Assembly (NCBI GenBank): GCA_949499045.1 | Contig: CATEEE010000165.1 | Coordinates: forward strand, 1 to 11,762 | DNA from: Marinobacterium sp. xm-d-530 | GTDB taxonomy: Bacteria > Pseudomonadota > Gammaproteobacteria > Pseudomonadales > Balneatricaceae | Reading direction: 5' to 3' | Length of the DNA stretch: 11,762 bases | Part shown: one piece after another, positions 1-7,224 of the stretch | How the letters are laid out: the number at the start of each line of letters is the position of its first letter | Numbering within the stretch: position 1 is the stretch's first letter | The notes under the pieces: generated by a model | Told to the model about the DNA's origin: nothing | Database searches by the model: none | The model's input: the letters and a program-made list of their open reading frames with translations, nothing else | Position numbers and translations under genes: made by a program

Positions 1-263
1 ACAAGATCAAACGCTGTCTCATATCCGCCGATCAGCTCGATAACGATATCGATTTCAGGATTGGTTGCGATCTCAAAAATGTCCGATGTAACCTGAATGC
101 CTGTCGTATCAATCGCAGGATTAGGACGGCGCATAGCAACCTGTTCAATCTGAATTCGACGCCCCGCGCGACGCGCAATCTCTGACGCATTACGATTAAG
201 AACATCGAACGTACCGCCACCGACAGTACCCATTCCACAGATGCCAACTTTTACCGGCTTCAC
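1..263 (-). CDS. hom: Homoserine dehydrogenase, N-terminal part (cut by window edge)
   Basis: The enzyme reduces aspartate-4-semialdehyde to homoserine with NAD(P)H, the branch point to threonine and methionine, in the cytoplasm. Only the first 87 codons are visible; the family is usually about 430 residues when not fused to aspartokinase. The N-terminus has the Rossmann dinucleotide-binding loop G10-M-G12-T-V-G15, followed by the typical segment with IELIGG at 76-80. A GTG start at 263 is chosen because a strong GAGGTGAG ribosome site lies just upstream and the binding fold begins immediately. No aspartokinase domain precedes it, so this is the monofunctional type found in Pseudomonas-like bacteria, where it follows xerD-dsbC as it does here. 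The 240-base gap to dsbC and a TATAAT box suggest its own promoter. Confidence 0.9.
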   Translation of the reverse strand, partial: MKPVKVGICGMGTVGGGTFDVLNRNASEIARRAGRRIQIEQVAMRRPNPAIDTTGIQVTSDIFEIATNPEIDIVIELIGGYETAFDL

Positions 264-330
264 AACCTCACCTCGTTATAGAGTAAAAACACGACCCAGC
301 GCGGGTAGTGATGTATGAAAAATGGGCTGT

Positions 331-336
331 ATTATA
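331..336 (-). promoter_or_regulatory. Candidate -10 box for hom
   Basis: A perfect TATAAT is seen on the minus strand about 68 bases upstream of the hom GTG. No convincing -35 hexamer lies 16-18 bases upstream, so the call rests on the -10 match and the context. Transcription would start near 324. Confidence 0.4.
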
Positions 337-405
337 GCTAAGAAAGGGACGTGGAACTATGGTTATTAGAGGGGTTTTGCAGATAATGAGTGGAATTTAA
401 TGGCG

Positions 406-429
406 GGTGTCAGGCTAAAGCCTGTTACC
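406..429. repeat. REP-like palindrome, copy 1
   Basis: An imperfect palindrome: CAGGCT (411-416), two-base loop, AGCCTG (419-424). Outer GGT/ACC pairs are separated from the core by a short mismatch. On the minus strand it reads in the same direction as copy 2 (454-480), sharing an ACAGGCT core. It lies between dsbC and hom and has no T-run, so it looks like a dispersed extragenic palindrome rather than a terminator. Confidence 0.5.
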
Positions 430-453
430 GGAACTCTAGCCCAACTACAAGGT

Positions 454-480
454 ATCGTGACTGGCCTTCAGCCTGTCACG
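454..480. repeat. REP-like palindrome, copy 2
   Basis: Outer arms TCGTGAC (454-460) and GTCACGA (475-481) pair over seven bases. Inside a T-T mismatch, GGC and GCC pair around a five-base loop. The palindrome begins about 23 bases past the dsbC stop on the minus strand. It resembles copy 1 in its minus-strand core and spacing, giving a tandem pair. No run of T follows on the minus strand, so intrinsic termination is unlikely. It may protect the 3' end of the dsbC message. Confidence 0.5.
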
Positions 481-503
481 ACCCTGCTAGCGTTTTCCAG
501 AGA

Positions 504-1220
504 TCAATTAATCCCCAACACAGGCAATAGACGCTCGGCCGGCATATACCCTGGCAACAGATCACCCGTCTCTGTAATCATAGCCGGGGTACCGGTAACA
601 CCCAGCTTTTGACCCAGCGCCAGCTGCTCAAGCACAGGCGTCTGACAGGTATCCGCTTTAACCGAACCACCATCAAGCGCAGATTCCATCGCTGCTAAGC
701 GGTCATCCGCACACCAGATCTGATCCATACGTGACGCGGTTGCCCCGCCAGGACCAGAGCGCGGAAAGGCAAGATAAGCCACCTCTACACCGGCTTCGTT
801 CAGAGCATCAACCTCTTCGTGCAATTTCTGGCAGTAGGGGCAGTCGATATCGGTGAAGACGTAGATTCGCGCCTGCTTTTCACCTTTAGCAGTAAAGATG
901 ACCATATCGCTGTCAGCTACTTGCTGCATAGCATCCAAACGCATCCCGCTTAGACGTTTCTCTGTTAGGTTAACTAAACGATTACCTTGTGTAATTTGAT
1001 AAGCCTTACCAGACAAAATAAATTGTGCATCTTCACTGACGTATAGCACCTCACCAGAACCGAGTAACACCTCATAAAAACCGGCCATTTCTGATGGTTC
1101 AATCAGCGTAATAGGAATAGAAGGATCTACCGCTTTAAGCTTCTCTTCGATCAAAGATTCTGAATTCGCCAAAGCCGGTAAAGTGACGAGTGATAACAAC
1201 AGCGCGTAGAATAATTTCAT
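504..1220 (-). CDS. dsbC: Thiol:disulfide interchange protein DsbC
   Basis: Periplasmic protein disulfide isomerase that reshuffles wrong disulfides and is kept reduced by DsbD. The 238-residue length fits the family. Residues 1-18 form a signal peptide (Lys2, hydrophobic core, cleavage after A-L-A at 16-18). An N-terminal dimerisation domain follows to about 95, then a linker and a thioredoxin fold. The active site C-P-Y-C is at 127-130, the cis-proline loop G-T-P is at 210-212, and Cys170/Cys192 match the structural disulfide of E. coli DsbC. The ATG start has an AAGGAG ribosome site. The gene lies 36 bases after xerD, the same order as in E. coli and Pseudomonas, and is probably cotranscribed with it. 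Confidence 0.95.
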   Translation of the reverse strand: MKLFYALLLSLVTLPALANSESLIEEKLKAVDPSIPITLIEPSEMAGFYEVLLGSGEVLYVSEDAQFILSGKAYQITQGNRLVNLTEKRLSGMRLDAMQQVADSDMVIFTAKGEKQARIYVFTDIDCPYCQKLHEEVDALNEAGVEVAYLAFPRSGPGGATASRMDQIWCADDRLAAMESALDGGSVKADTCQTPVLEQLALGQKLGVTGTPAMITETGDLLPGYMPAERLLPVLGIN

Positions 1221-1256
1221 CTTAACTCCTTAAAAAATTGCGCTCAGTGTGCCAGT

Positions 1257-2183
1257 TTAACCACGCGGATGAAACTGCTTATGCAACTGCTCTAAACGAT
1301 GCGTCGCAATTTGTGTGTAGATCTGGGTGGTCGATAAATTGGCGTGACCCAATAGCATCTGCACCGCTCGAAGATCCGCTCCATGATTCAACAAGTGTGT
1401 CGCAAACGCGTGCCTAAGAGTGTGGGGCGAAAGCTCTGACTTCACACCCGCTTGCTGAGCCCAAAATTTAATACGATGCCAAAAGGTCTGTCGGGTCATC
1501 TGCTGCCCACGACGACTTAAGAAGAGCGCATCAGGATTGGTCGTGCCCATCAGCAACGGACGAGCAGCCAATTGATAACGTTTTAACCAATCAATGGCAG
1601 CCTCGCCAACCGGGACTAGTCTCTCTTTATCGCCCTTACCCACCACCTGTAAAAGCCCGGCCCTCAGATCGATTTGACCCACTTCAAGCCCTATCAACTC
1701 AGAGATACGCAACCCAGATCCATAAAGCAACTCCAACATCGCCCGATCACGCAACCCAAGCGGATCTTCAACATCAGGCGCCTCAAGTAGCGCGTCCACT
1801 TCAGTTTCAGAAATGGATTTTGGCAGTGCGCGCCCACGCTTAGGATTGGAGATATTCAAGGTAGGATCGATATCGATCACACTTTCACGCAACAGGTAGC
1901 GGTAGAAACCACGAATACAGGAGAGCTGCCTTGCGGTAGAACTGGCTTTAAACGCTTCAGACAGGCGCCACGCAAGGTAGTGCTGAAGATCAGCCTGCAC
2001 AACATCCATCAAAGACTTACCCTGCTGATTCAACCAACAGGCGAACTGATTTAGATCGCGCCGATAGGAGCTTTGCGTGTTATCACTCAGACCACGCTCC
2101 ATCCATAAGCCTTGAATGAACTCTTTAATTAACGCGGCATCTTTGGAGTCAGGGCTTTGCGCAGTAAAGCGTGCATCCGGCAC
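1257..2183 (-). CDS. xerD: Site-specific tyrosine recombinase XerD
   Basis: With XerC, resolves chromosome dimers at dif under FtsK control. The protein has 308 residues. An N-terminal SAM-like core-binding domain (about 17-102) is followed by the catalytic domain. All six catalytic residues are present: Arg159 in GLRISEL, Lys183 in GKGDKERLVP, His254 and Arg257 in SPHTLRHAFATHLL, His280 in LLGH and Tyr289 in TTQIYT. The C-terminal HKQFHPRG tail is XerD-like, and the dsbC neighbour supports XerD rather than XerC. The start is GTG at 2183, sharing one base with the stop of the upstream gene (TAGTG) and with a GAGGT ribosome site inside that gene. Translational coupling is therefore likely. Confidence 0.96.
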   Translation of the reverse strand: MPDARFTAQSPDSKDAALIKEFIQGLWMERGLSDNTQSSYRRDLNQFACWLNQQGKSLMDVVQADLQHYLAWRLSEAFKASSTARQLSCIRGFYRYLLRESVIDIDPTLNISNPKRGRALPKSISETEVDALLEAPDVEDPLGLRDRAMLELLYGSGLRISELIGLEVGQIDLRAGLLQVVGKGDKERLVPVGEAAIDWLKRYQLAARPLLMGTTNPDALFLSRRGQQMTRQTFWHRIKFWAQQAGVKSELSPHTLRHAFATHLLNHGADLRAVQMLLGHANLSTTQIYTQIATHRLEQLHKQFHPRG

Positions 2184-3517
2184 TAACGGTAGACCTCAAT
2201 AGTTTCTAAAAAGTTACGATCAACAGAGTAGGAAGCATACCCTTGATCCACTCTTCTTAGTAGAACTAACTTGCTGTCGGCCACTTCGATTAAACGCCCC
2301 TCAATATACCGACCAAAGTGGGTGTAAAGTCGAATCTGATACTGCAGATAATCATCCAGCTCATCAAAGCTGGCAGGATAGAACTGCTTAAGATCTTCAA
2401 GTTTTTGCAGTTCGCGACTTGAGAGTATCTTCTCCTTAAGCTGCTCAACATTGACCAACCCCTCCTCTTGAGGAGTTAACTGCTCCGCCTGCTCAGCATC
2501 CGGTAGCAATGATTCCCAGTCCAAACCAGTCAAATCAAGCCCCGCTGAGTTTATGCGTAGAGAGGGATTTAAGCGCTCCGCTAAGACGTGGGGAGCATTC
2601 ATTAATACGAACAGCTCACTGCCCATTCCCCCCGCTGGGGAAATACCCAAATCGATACTTGAGCCCGGCGCAATCGCCTGCTCATAGGCATTCCATAGCC
2701 GCTCGGGCACCTGCATGCCCAACTGTGTAGCCTGAGCTTTTAACAGATCAGAATGCACTAAACGATACTCCGCCTCGGTCACCTGCGTCTGTTCAGCACA
2801 GTAGGTATCGCGGCGAGCATTAAATCCAAGATCTTGGTAGGCAAACTGAAAACGCTGAACTCGCGGACTGGCCGCCAATAGCGTTTGCGGTGCAAGATAT
2901 CCAGGCGTAAAGCTGACCTCCAGCACCAATCGCTGCGAGGCAATGCCTAACAACTGGATCTGACTACCCAAGACAAGACGACCATTATCATTATCAGGAT
3001 CTAAGCGAATATTAAGATCCGCCTGAATTTCGGGGTAACCCATATCCCGCAGCACAGGAAGAGAGAACTCACGCACATCACCACAACCTAAAGCAGCAAC
3101 ATTAACCAACCCTTTGCTGGCAGCTGCGCTCTGACTTGCCAATGCGGTCTCCATAAAGTCCGATGCAAGATCCATGCGTAATTTATCGATTTTAATGGCT
3201 AAAAAGCTAGGCCAGTCAGAGGCAGTACTGACAGGCGATGGCTGAAGAAAGAAGAGCGGCGCGTCCGCTCGAAGACTGATACTGGCCACTTTAATGGCAG
3301 AATCGTAGCCGAATGGAGCGGCCTGCAGGGACTCAATACGCACTTCACCTCTTGGATCGAGCACTAACGTCTCATAGTGCACACGATAGCCAGGCAACAG
3401 AACCGTCAAGGTATCATCGATATAGGCCTTCGCCTTGTACCAGACGTAAGCATAGCCACCTCCGCCAACCAGCAGTGTCGCTATCAATAACAGTAGAATG
3501 GTTTTAAACCAGCGCAA
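2183..3517 (-). CDS. Uncharacterised membrane-anchored periplasmic protein
   Basis: I do not recognise a family with confidence. The 444-residue protein starts with basic residues and one hydrophobic segment (about 6-26), which fits an inner-membrane anchor with the rest in the periplasm. The next part (about 40-95), with a LLPGYRVHYETLVLDPRGEV segment, is built of beta-like strands and loosely recalls the start of AsmA-type proteins; this is a weak impression. There are only two cysteines, 145 and 240, which could form one disulfide. Residues 345-395 are charged and probably helical. The start is TTG at 3517, supported by an AGGGGA site five bases upstream; no ATG lies near. It is the first gene of a probable operon with xerD and dsbC, but that does not reveal its role. 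Confidence 0.75.
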   Translation of the reverse strand: MRWFKTILLLLIATLLVGGGGYAYVWYKAKAYIDDTLTVLLPGYRVHYETLVLDPRGEVRIESLQAAPFGYDSAIKVASISLRADAPLFFLQPSPVSTASDWPSFLAIKIDKLRMDLASDFMETALASQSAAASKGLVNVAALGCGDVREFSLPVLRDMGYPEIQADLNIRLDPDNDNGRLVLGSQIQLLGIASQRLVLEVSFTPGYLAPQTLLAASPRVQRFQFAYQDLGFNARRDTYCAEQTQVTEAEYRLVHSDLLKAQATQLGMQVPERLWNAYEQAIAPGSSIDLGISPAGGMGSELFVLMNAPHVLAERLNPSLRINSAGLDLTGLDWESLLPDAEQAEQLTPQEEGLVNVEQLKEKILSSRELQKLEDLKQFYPASFDELDDYLQYQIRLYTHFGRYIEGRLIEVADSKLVLLRRVDQGYASYSVDRNFLETIEVYR

Positions 3518-3540
3518 AGGATTCCCCTAACAGCCATCAC

Positions 3541-3546
3541 TTTATA
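3541..3546 (-). promoter_or_regulatory. Candidate -10 box for the xerD-dsbC operon
   Basis: TATAAA on the minus strand, lying between the rplS terminator and the TTG start at 3517. It is the only good -10 match in this gap. The -35 region is poor, so the call is tentative. Confidence 0.35.
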
Positions 3547-3583
3547 CTAGACCACTATTTGAAATAGGCGAAATCAGGGCAAC

Positions 3584-3609
3584 AAAAAAGGCGACCTATG
3601 GCCGCCTTT
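3584..3609 (-). terminator. Intrinsic terminator of the rpsP-rplS operon
   Basis: On the minus strand AAAGGCG (3609-3603) pairs perfectly with CGCCTTT (3593-3587) around a nine-base loop and runs into six T. It lies 35 bases past the rplS stop and closes the ribosomal operon before the uncharacterised gene. Confidence 0.85.
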
Positions 3610-3620
3610 CTTAATCGAGA

Positions 3621-3651
3621 TTAACTCAGTTAATAGAATTAACTTAGTTAA
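3621..3651. repeat. Two copies of the 13-base palindrome TTAACTNAGTTAA
   Basis: Copies at 3621-3633 and 3639-3651 each have perfect six-base arms around one central base and start 18 bases apart. The second copy contains the rplS stop codon. Both lie between the rplS end and its terminator. The function is not evident. Confidence 0.6.
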
Positions 3652-4000
3652 GCTTCTCTTTGATACGTGCAGACTTACCGCTACGCTCGCGTAGGTAGTA
3701 AAGTTTCGCCTGACGAACGTCACCACGACGTTTAACTTCGATCGCTTCAACCGCTGGGCTGTAAGTCTGGAAGGTACGCTCTACGCCAACACCGTGAGAG
3801 ATTTTACGCACAGTGAATGCAGAGTTTAGGCCGCGGTTACGCTTACCTAGAACGACACCTTCAAACGCCTGTAGACGGCTACGGGTGCCTTCTACTACAC
3901 GTACTTGAACTACTACAGTGTCACCTGGGCCGAAGTTTGGTACTTCTTTACCCGTTTGTTCAGCTTCGATCTGCTGAATGATTAAGTTTTTGCTGCTCAT
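3644..4000 (-). CDS. rplS: 50S ribosomal protein L19
   Basis: Component of the large ribosomal subunit at the 30S-50S interface. The 118 residues match the family length. The conserved core is present: FGPGDTVVVQVRVVEG near 23-38, FEGVVLGKRNRGLNSAFTVRKI near 46-67, GVGVERTFQTYSP near 71-83, and the basic C-terminal segment containing YYLRERSGKSARIKEK. The ATG start has a TAGGAG ribosome site. It is the last gene of the rpsP-rimM-trmD-rplS operon, 28 bases after trmD and followed by a strong terminator, exactly as in E. coli. Confidence 0.97.
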   Translation of the reverse strand: MSSKNLIIQQIEAEQTGKEVPNFGPGDTVVVQVRVVEGTRSRLQAFEGVVLGKRNRGLNSAFTVRKISHGVGVERTFQTYSPAVEAIEVKRRGDVRQAKLYYLRERSGKSARIKEKLN

Positions 4001-4028
4001 CGCTCGCTCCTAACTTTTCAACTGCGGA

Positions 4029-4769
4029 CTACTTTTTAGTCTCGCCGATGTATTCGTTTAACAACGCTTGCTGTTCTGGGTCCAAATCGATCTTTTCAAG
4101 CAGATCAGGACGACGTTCATAGGTCCTTCCCAACTGCTGCTTTAAGCGCCATTTCCGTATCTCAGCGTGATTTCCACTCATCAATACCGGCGGTACACAA
4201 ACGCCATCTAGCTGTTCTGGTCGTGTGTAGTGTGGACAATCAAGTAATCCTTCAGAGAAGGAGTCCTCTTCAGCAGAGGCTTGGTCACCCAGAACACCAG
4301 GCACCAATCTTGATATCGCATCAACCATCACCATGGCCGGGAGTTCACCACCACTCAGAACAAAATCACCGAGTGACCACTCTTCATCCACTTCCGCTTC
4401 GATCAGGCGTTCATCAACCCCTTCGTAGCGACCGCAGACAAAGATCAAACTCTCTGCCGTGGCCAGCTCTGTCACACCTTGCTGATCTAAACGTCGGCCT
4501 TGCGGCGACAGATAGATCACTTTGGCCTGACTGGGTGCTGCCGCTTTCGCTGCCGCTATCGCATCTTTTAATGGCTGAACCTTCATCAACATCCCAGGAC
4601 CACCACCAAAGGGGCGATCATCTACGGTGCGATGTTTATCGTGAGTAAAATCTCGTGGATTCCAACTCTCGACTTGGACCAGTCCGTTTTTAACTGCTCG
4701 ACCTGTGACACCAAAGCGGCTAACCGCTTCTAGCATTTCAGGGAACAGTGATACGATCCCAAACCACAC
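4029..4769 (-). CDS. trmD: tRNA (guanine-37-N1)-methyltransferase
   Basis: Methylates N1 of G37 next to the anticodon using S-adenosylmethionine, preventing +1 frameshifts; an essential SPOUT enzyme acting as a dimer. The 246-residue protein begins MWFGIVSLFP like E. coli TrmD. Knot and SAM-site motifs are visible: GGGPGML (55-61), YLSPQGRRLDQ (86-96), FVCGRYEGVDERL (110-122) and SLGDFVLSGGE (132-142). The catalytic pair Arg154 (ISRLVPGVLG) and Asp169 (EEDSFSEGLLDCPHYTRP) is intact. The start is GTG at 4769, three bases after the rimM stop, with no clear ribosome site, so coupling to rimM is likely. Confidence 0.97.
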   Translation of the reverse strand: MWFGIVSLFPEMLEAVSRFGVTGRAVKNGLVQVESWNPRDFTHDKHRTVDDRPFGGGPGMLMKVQPLKDAIAAAKAAAPSQAKVIYLSPQGRRLDQQGVTELATAESLIFVCGRYEGVDERLIEAEVDEEWSLGDFVLSGGELPAMVMVDAISRLVPGVLGDQASAEEDSFSEGLLDCPHYTRPEQLDGVCVPPVLMSGNHAEIRKWRLKQQLGRTYERRPDLLEKIDLDPEQQALLNEYIGETKK

Positions 4770-4772
4770 AAC

Positions 4773-5306
4773 TTAGAACTCTGGGTCCCAATCGACCCGC
4801 ATAGTTCCAGCGTTTAAATCAATTTGTTTGATCACCTGATCCGGTACATATGGGATTAATCGTGTCTCACGATCAACGCTCTCGTCTGTACCTTTAACAA
4901 CCAACACATCATTCGCGCCGGTCTCTATTAGGTGATCTACCCTACCCAACAATTCGCCGGATTCGGTATAAACCAATAATGTCTCTAATTGACTCCAGTA
5001 ATACTCACCGTCATCCAACACCGGTAGAACCGAGCGTGGTACTGCAATCTCCGCTTCACAATATGAGCGGGCTGCTTCGGGTGAATCTATAGAGTCCAAT
5101 TTTGCGATTAAACCCTTACCCTGTTTTTTAGCGCTTGTGACCTTAACCGGTACCCATTCGCCTTGCTGTTTTACCAACCAGGGGCGATAGCTTAGGATAT
5201 TCTCCATCGAATCAGTGTATGAGTAGACTTTAATCCAACCCTGTACACCGAAAGGTGAGTTGAAGCGCCCAAGAACTACGTAGTCCTCTGCTGCAATCTC
5301 TGCCAC
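4773..5306 (-). CDS. rimM: Ribosome maturation factor RimM
   Basis: Binds S19 in the 30S head and helps 16S rRNA processing. The protein has 177 residues. The N-terminal RimM barrel has the signature GRFNSPFGVQGWIKV (13-27). The C-terminal PRC-barrel starts near EYYWSQLETL (101-110) and contains GANDVLVV (130-137) and LIPYVPDQVI (150-159). The start is GTG at 5306; the first conserved strand begins nine codons later and no better start is near. The ribosome site is weak (AAGG about 12 bases upstream), so translation may depend on rpsP, whose stop lies 20 bases away. Confidence 0.95.
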   Translation of the reverse strand: MAEIAAEDYVVLGRFNSPFGVQGWIKVYSYTDSMENILSYRPWLVKQQGEWVPVKVTSAKKQGKGLIAKLDSIDSPEAARSYCEAEIAVPRSVLPVLDDGEYYWSQLETLLVYTESGELLGRVDHLIETGANDVLVVKGTDESVDRETRLIPYVPDQVIKQIDLNAGTMRVDWDPEF

Positions 5307-5326
5307 TGCTATCAGGCCTTAATCAA

Positions 5327-5575
5327 TTACTTAGCTTTACGTGCTTCTTTAACCAGTGTGTTAACACGTTCGCTCATTTGAGCGCCCTTGCCAACCCAGT
5401 ATTCCACGCGCTCTAGATCAAGACGTAGACGCTCTTCCTGGCCGCGAGCAACCGGATTGAAGAAACCAACACGCTCAATAAAGCGGCTGTCACGCGCAAA
5501 ACGAGAGTCTGCGACATGAATGTGATAGAACGGACGCTTTTTAGCGCCACCACGGGACAAACGAATAGTGACCAT
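5327..5575 (-). CDS. rpsP: 30S ribosomal protein S16
   Basis: Small-subunit protein needed for 30S assembly. The 82 residues are the normal length. The sequence has the diagnostic start MVTIRLSRGGAKKRPFYHI, then VADSRFARDSRFIERVGFFNP and the C-terminal WVGKGAQMSERVNTLVK segment. The ATG start has an AAAGGGG ribosome site. It is the first gene of its operon, 168 bases after ffh. That gap holds the ffh terminator, a candidate promoter and a leader hairpin. Confidence 0.97.
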   Translation of the reverse strand: MVTIRLSRGGAKKRPFYHIHVADSRFARDSRFIERVGFFNPVARGQEERLRLDLERVEYWVGKGAQMSERVNTLVKEARKAK

Positions 5576-5596
5576 TAAGGACCCCTTTATTTCGCG

Positions 5597-5619
5597 GATG
5601 GGTTTTGAGATCGCCCATC
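5597..5619 (-). promoter_or_regulatory. Hairpin in the rpsP leader
   Basis: GATGGG and CCCATC form a perfect six-base stem around an 11-base loop, ending 21 bases upstream of the rpsP ATG on the transcribed strand. No T-run follows, so it is not a simple attenuator. It would sit just ahead of the AAAGGGG ribosome site. A role in translation control is only a guess. Confidence 0.35.
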
Positions 5620-5671
5620 ATTGTTGTTTCTTCACCAATCCCAGCAAATTGCCCAGACAGATGAAGGCCAA

Positions 5672-5699
5672 ATTAAATAGGGCGCAGATTTTACGTGAA
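5672..5699 (-). promoter_or_regulatory. Candidate promoter for rpsP operon
   Basis: On the minus strand TTCACG (5699-5694, four of six to TTGACA), a 16-base spacer and TTTAAT (5677-5672, five of six to TATAAT). Transcription would start near 5665, giving a leader of about 90 bases. It overlaps the ffh terminator hairpin. Confidence 0.4.
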
Positions 5700-5709
5700 T
5701 ACTGCGCCC
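5680..5709 (-). terminator. Terminator-like hairpin after ffh
   Basis: On the minus strand GGGCGCAG (5709-5702) pairs perfectly with CTGCGCCC (5687-5680) around a 14-base loop, followed by TATTTAATTT. The stem is strong but the T-tract is broken, so termination may be partial. It lies 34 bases past the ffh stop. Confidence 0.6.
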
Positions 5710-5724
5710 ATTAAAAGCTATTTT

Positions 5725-5743
5725 TTGATCAGAGTTTGATCAA
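5725..5743. repeat. Perfect inverted repeat directly after the ffh stop
   Basis: TTGATCA and TGATCAA flank GAGTT and abut the ffh stop codon. No T-run follows on the minus strand, so it is not itself a terminator. It may be a 3'-end stabilising hairpin. Confidence 0.45.
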
Positions 5744-7126
5744 TTACATGCGTGGGAAACCACCAGGACCGCCCATACCGGGTGGCATCATTCCTTTCAT
5801 GCCGCGCGCCAGTTTCGCCATGCCAGATTTAGAACCAAACTTCTTCATCATTTTAGCCATCTGCTTGTGCTGCTTAAGCAGACGGTTGATCTCTTGAATA
5901 TTGGTACCAGAACCAGCCGCAATACGGCGCTTTCGTGAACCGCTGATAATATCAGGATTACGGCGCTCTTTAGCGGTCATAGAGTCGATGATGATGGCAA
6001 ATTTCTTCATCCCCTGCTCTGCCTGAGCTGTTTGTGCCGCTTGGACCATCTGCCCCATACCTGGCATCTTCTCCATCATGGACATCATGCCGCCCATGTT
6101 GTTCATCTGATTGATCTGATCACGAAAATCTTCTAAATCAAAGCCTTTGCCTTTAGTGACCTTCTTCGCCAGCTTTTCAGCTTTATCCTTATCGATCTTG
6201 CGCTCAGCTTCCTCAATCAGAGAGAGCACATCACCCATACCCAAAATACGCGAAGCAACACGATCAGGGTGGAAGGGTTCGAGGGCATCGACTTTCTCAC
6301 CGACACCCAGGAACTTAATAGGCTTACCAGTAATGTGACGTACCGACAGAGCAGCACCGCCACGAGCATCACCATCGGTCTTAGTCAGAATCACACCGGT
6401 TAGCGGCAATACTTCATTAAATGCTTTGGCCGTATTCGCGGCATCCTGACCCGTCATAGAGTCAACCACGAACAGAGTCTCAACCGGATTAACCGCGGCA
6501 TGCAGCTCTTTAATCTCAGCCATCATGGCTTCATCAACCGCTAAACGACCCGCGGTATCAACAATAACAACATCATGGTGTTGAATTTTTGCATGCGCTG
6601 TCGCGCCGTTAACGATATCGATCGGCTTCTGTTCAATAGTAGACGGGAAGAACTCGACTTCAACCTCACCCGCCAGTGTCTCAAGCTGACGAATCGCGGC
6701 TGGACGATAGACGTCAGCCGATACCACCAATACTTTCTTCTTTTCACGCTCACGCAGGAAGCGCGCCAGCTTAGCCACCGACGTGGTTTTACCGGCACCC
6801 TGCAGACCCGCCATCATCACAACGGCTGGCGGTGTTGCAGCCAGATTAAGCTGCTCGTTCGCCTCTCCCATGACGCGAACCAGCTCTTCATTAACAATCT
6901 TAACGAAAACCTGACCTGGACTTAGGCTTTTAGAAACTTCCTGACCGACCGCACGCTCTTTAACCGCGTTCACAAACTCTTTAACCACCGGCAGAGCAAC
7001 ATCAGCTTCAAGCAGCGCCATACGAACTTCACGCAGCGTATCCTTGATGTTGTCTTCGGTCAGTTTCGCGCGCCCTGTAACGGAGCGAAGCGTGCCAGTT
7101 AAGCGTTCTTGAAGATTTGCAAACAT
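5744..7126 (-). CDS. ffh: Signal recognition particle protein Ffh (SRP54)
   Basis: GTPase that with 4.5S RNA binds signal sequences on the ribosome and docks at FtsY. The protein has 460 residues from the chosen start. N domain with ALLEADVALPVV near 37-48. G domain with P-loop GLQGAGKTT (107-115), DTAGR (190-194) and TKTDGDARGG (248-257). The C-terminal M domain is rich in methionine (NQMNNMGGMMSMMEKMPGMG) and ends in a Gly/Met tail. The start at 7126 gives MFANLQERL, matching E. coli MFDNL, with GAGGA six bases upstream. An in-frame ATG at 7138 would add MRNR and place that ribosome site inside the gene. It stands alone between its promoter and terminator and diverges from ypjD. Confidence 0.97.
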   Translation of the reverse strand: MFANLQERLTGTLRSVTGRAKLTEDNIKDTLREVRMALLEADVALPVVKEFVNAVKERAVGQEVSKSLSPGQVFVKIVNEELVRVMGEANEQLNLAATPPAVVMMAGLQGAGKTTSVAKLARFLREREKKKVLVVSADVYRPAAIRQLETLAGEVEVEFFPSTIEQKPIDIVNGATAHAKIQHHDVVIVDTAGRLAVDEAMMAEIKELHAAVNPVETLFVVDSMTGQDAANTAKAFNEVLPLTGVILTKTDGDARGGAALSVRHITGKPIKFLGVGEKVDALEPFHPDRVASRILGMGDVLSLIEEAERKIDKDKAEKLAKKVTKGKGFDLEDFRDQINQMNNMGGMMSMMEKMPGMGQMVQAAQTAQAEQGMKKFAIIIDSMTAKERRNPDIISGSRKRRIAAGSGTNIQEINRLLKQHKQMAKMMKKFGSKSGMAKLARGMKGMMPPGMGGPGGFPRM

Positions 7127-7194
7127 TCTATTCCTCATTGCGCGGGTCTAATGGGTCGTTTCGATATCGAGATATCCCGCCAAATTTGGGCCGT

Positions 7195-7224
7195 AGTATA
7201 ACGCAGGGACAGGCTGACTGTATA
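7195..7224 (-). promoter_or_regulatory. Candidate promoter for ffh
   Basis: On the minus strand TATACA (7224-7219, four of six), an 18-base spacer and TATACT (7200-7195, five of six). Transcription would start near 7188, about 60 bases before the ffh ATG at 7126. Confidence 0.45.

Noticed and set aside
5725..5743. FNR-like site with TTGAT and ATCAA half-sites
   Set aside because: The half-sites are nine bases apart rather than four, and the site lies directly after the ffh stop, not at a promoter.
6575..6925. 116-codon plus-strand open frame inside ffh
   Set aside because: It is antisense to the conserved G domain and shows no recognisable protein features; it is a shadow of ffh.
7127..7138. 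ffh start at the upstream ATG
   Set aside because: The GAGGA ribosome site lies between it and the ATG at 7126, and Ffh proteins begin MFxNL.
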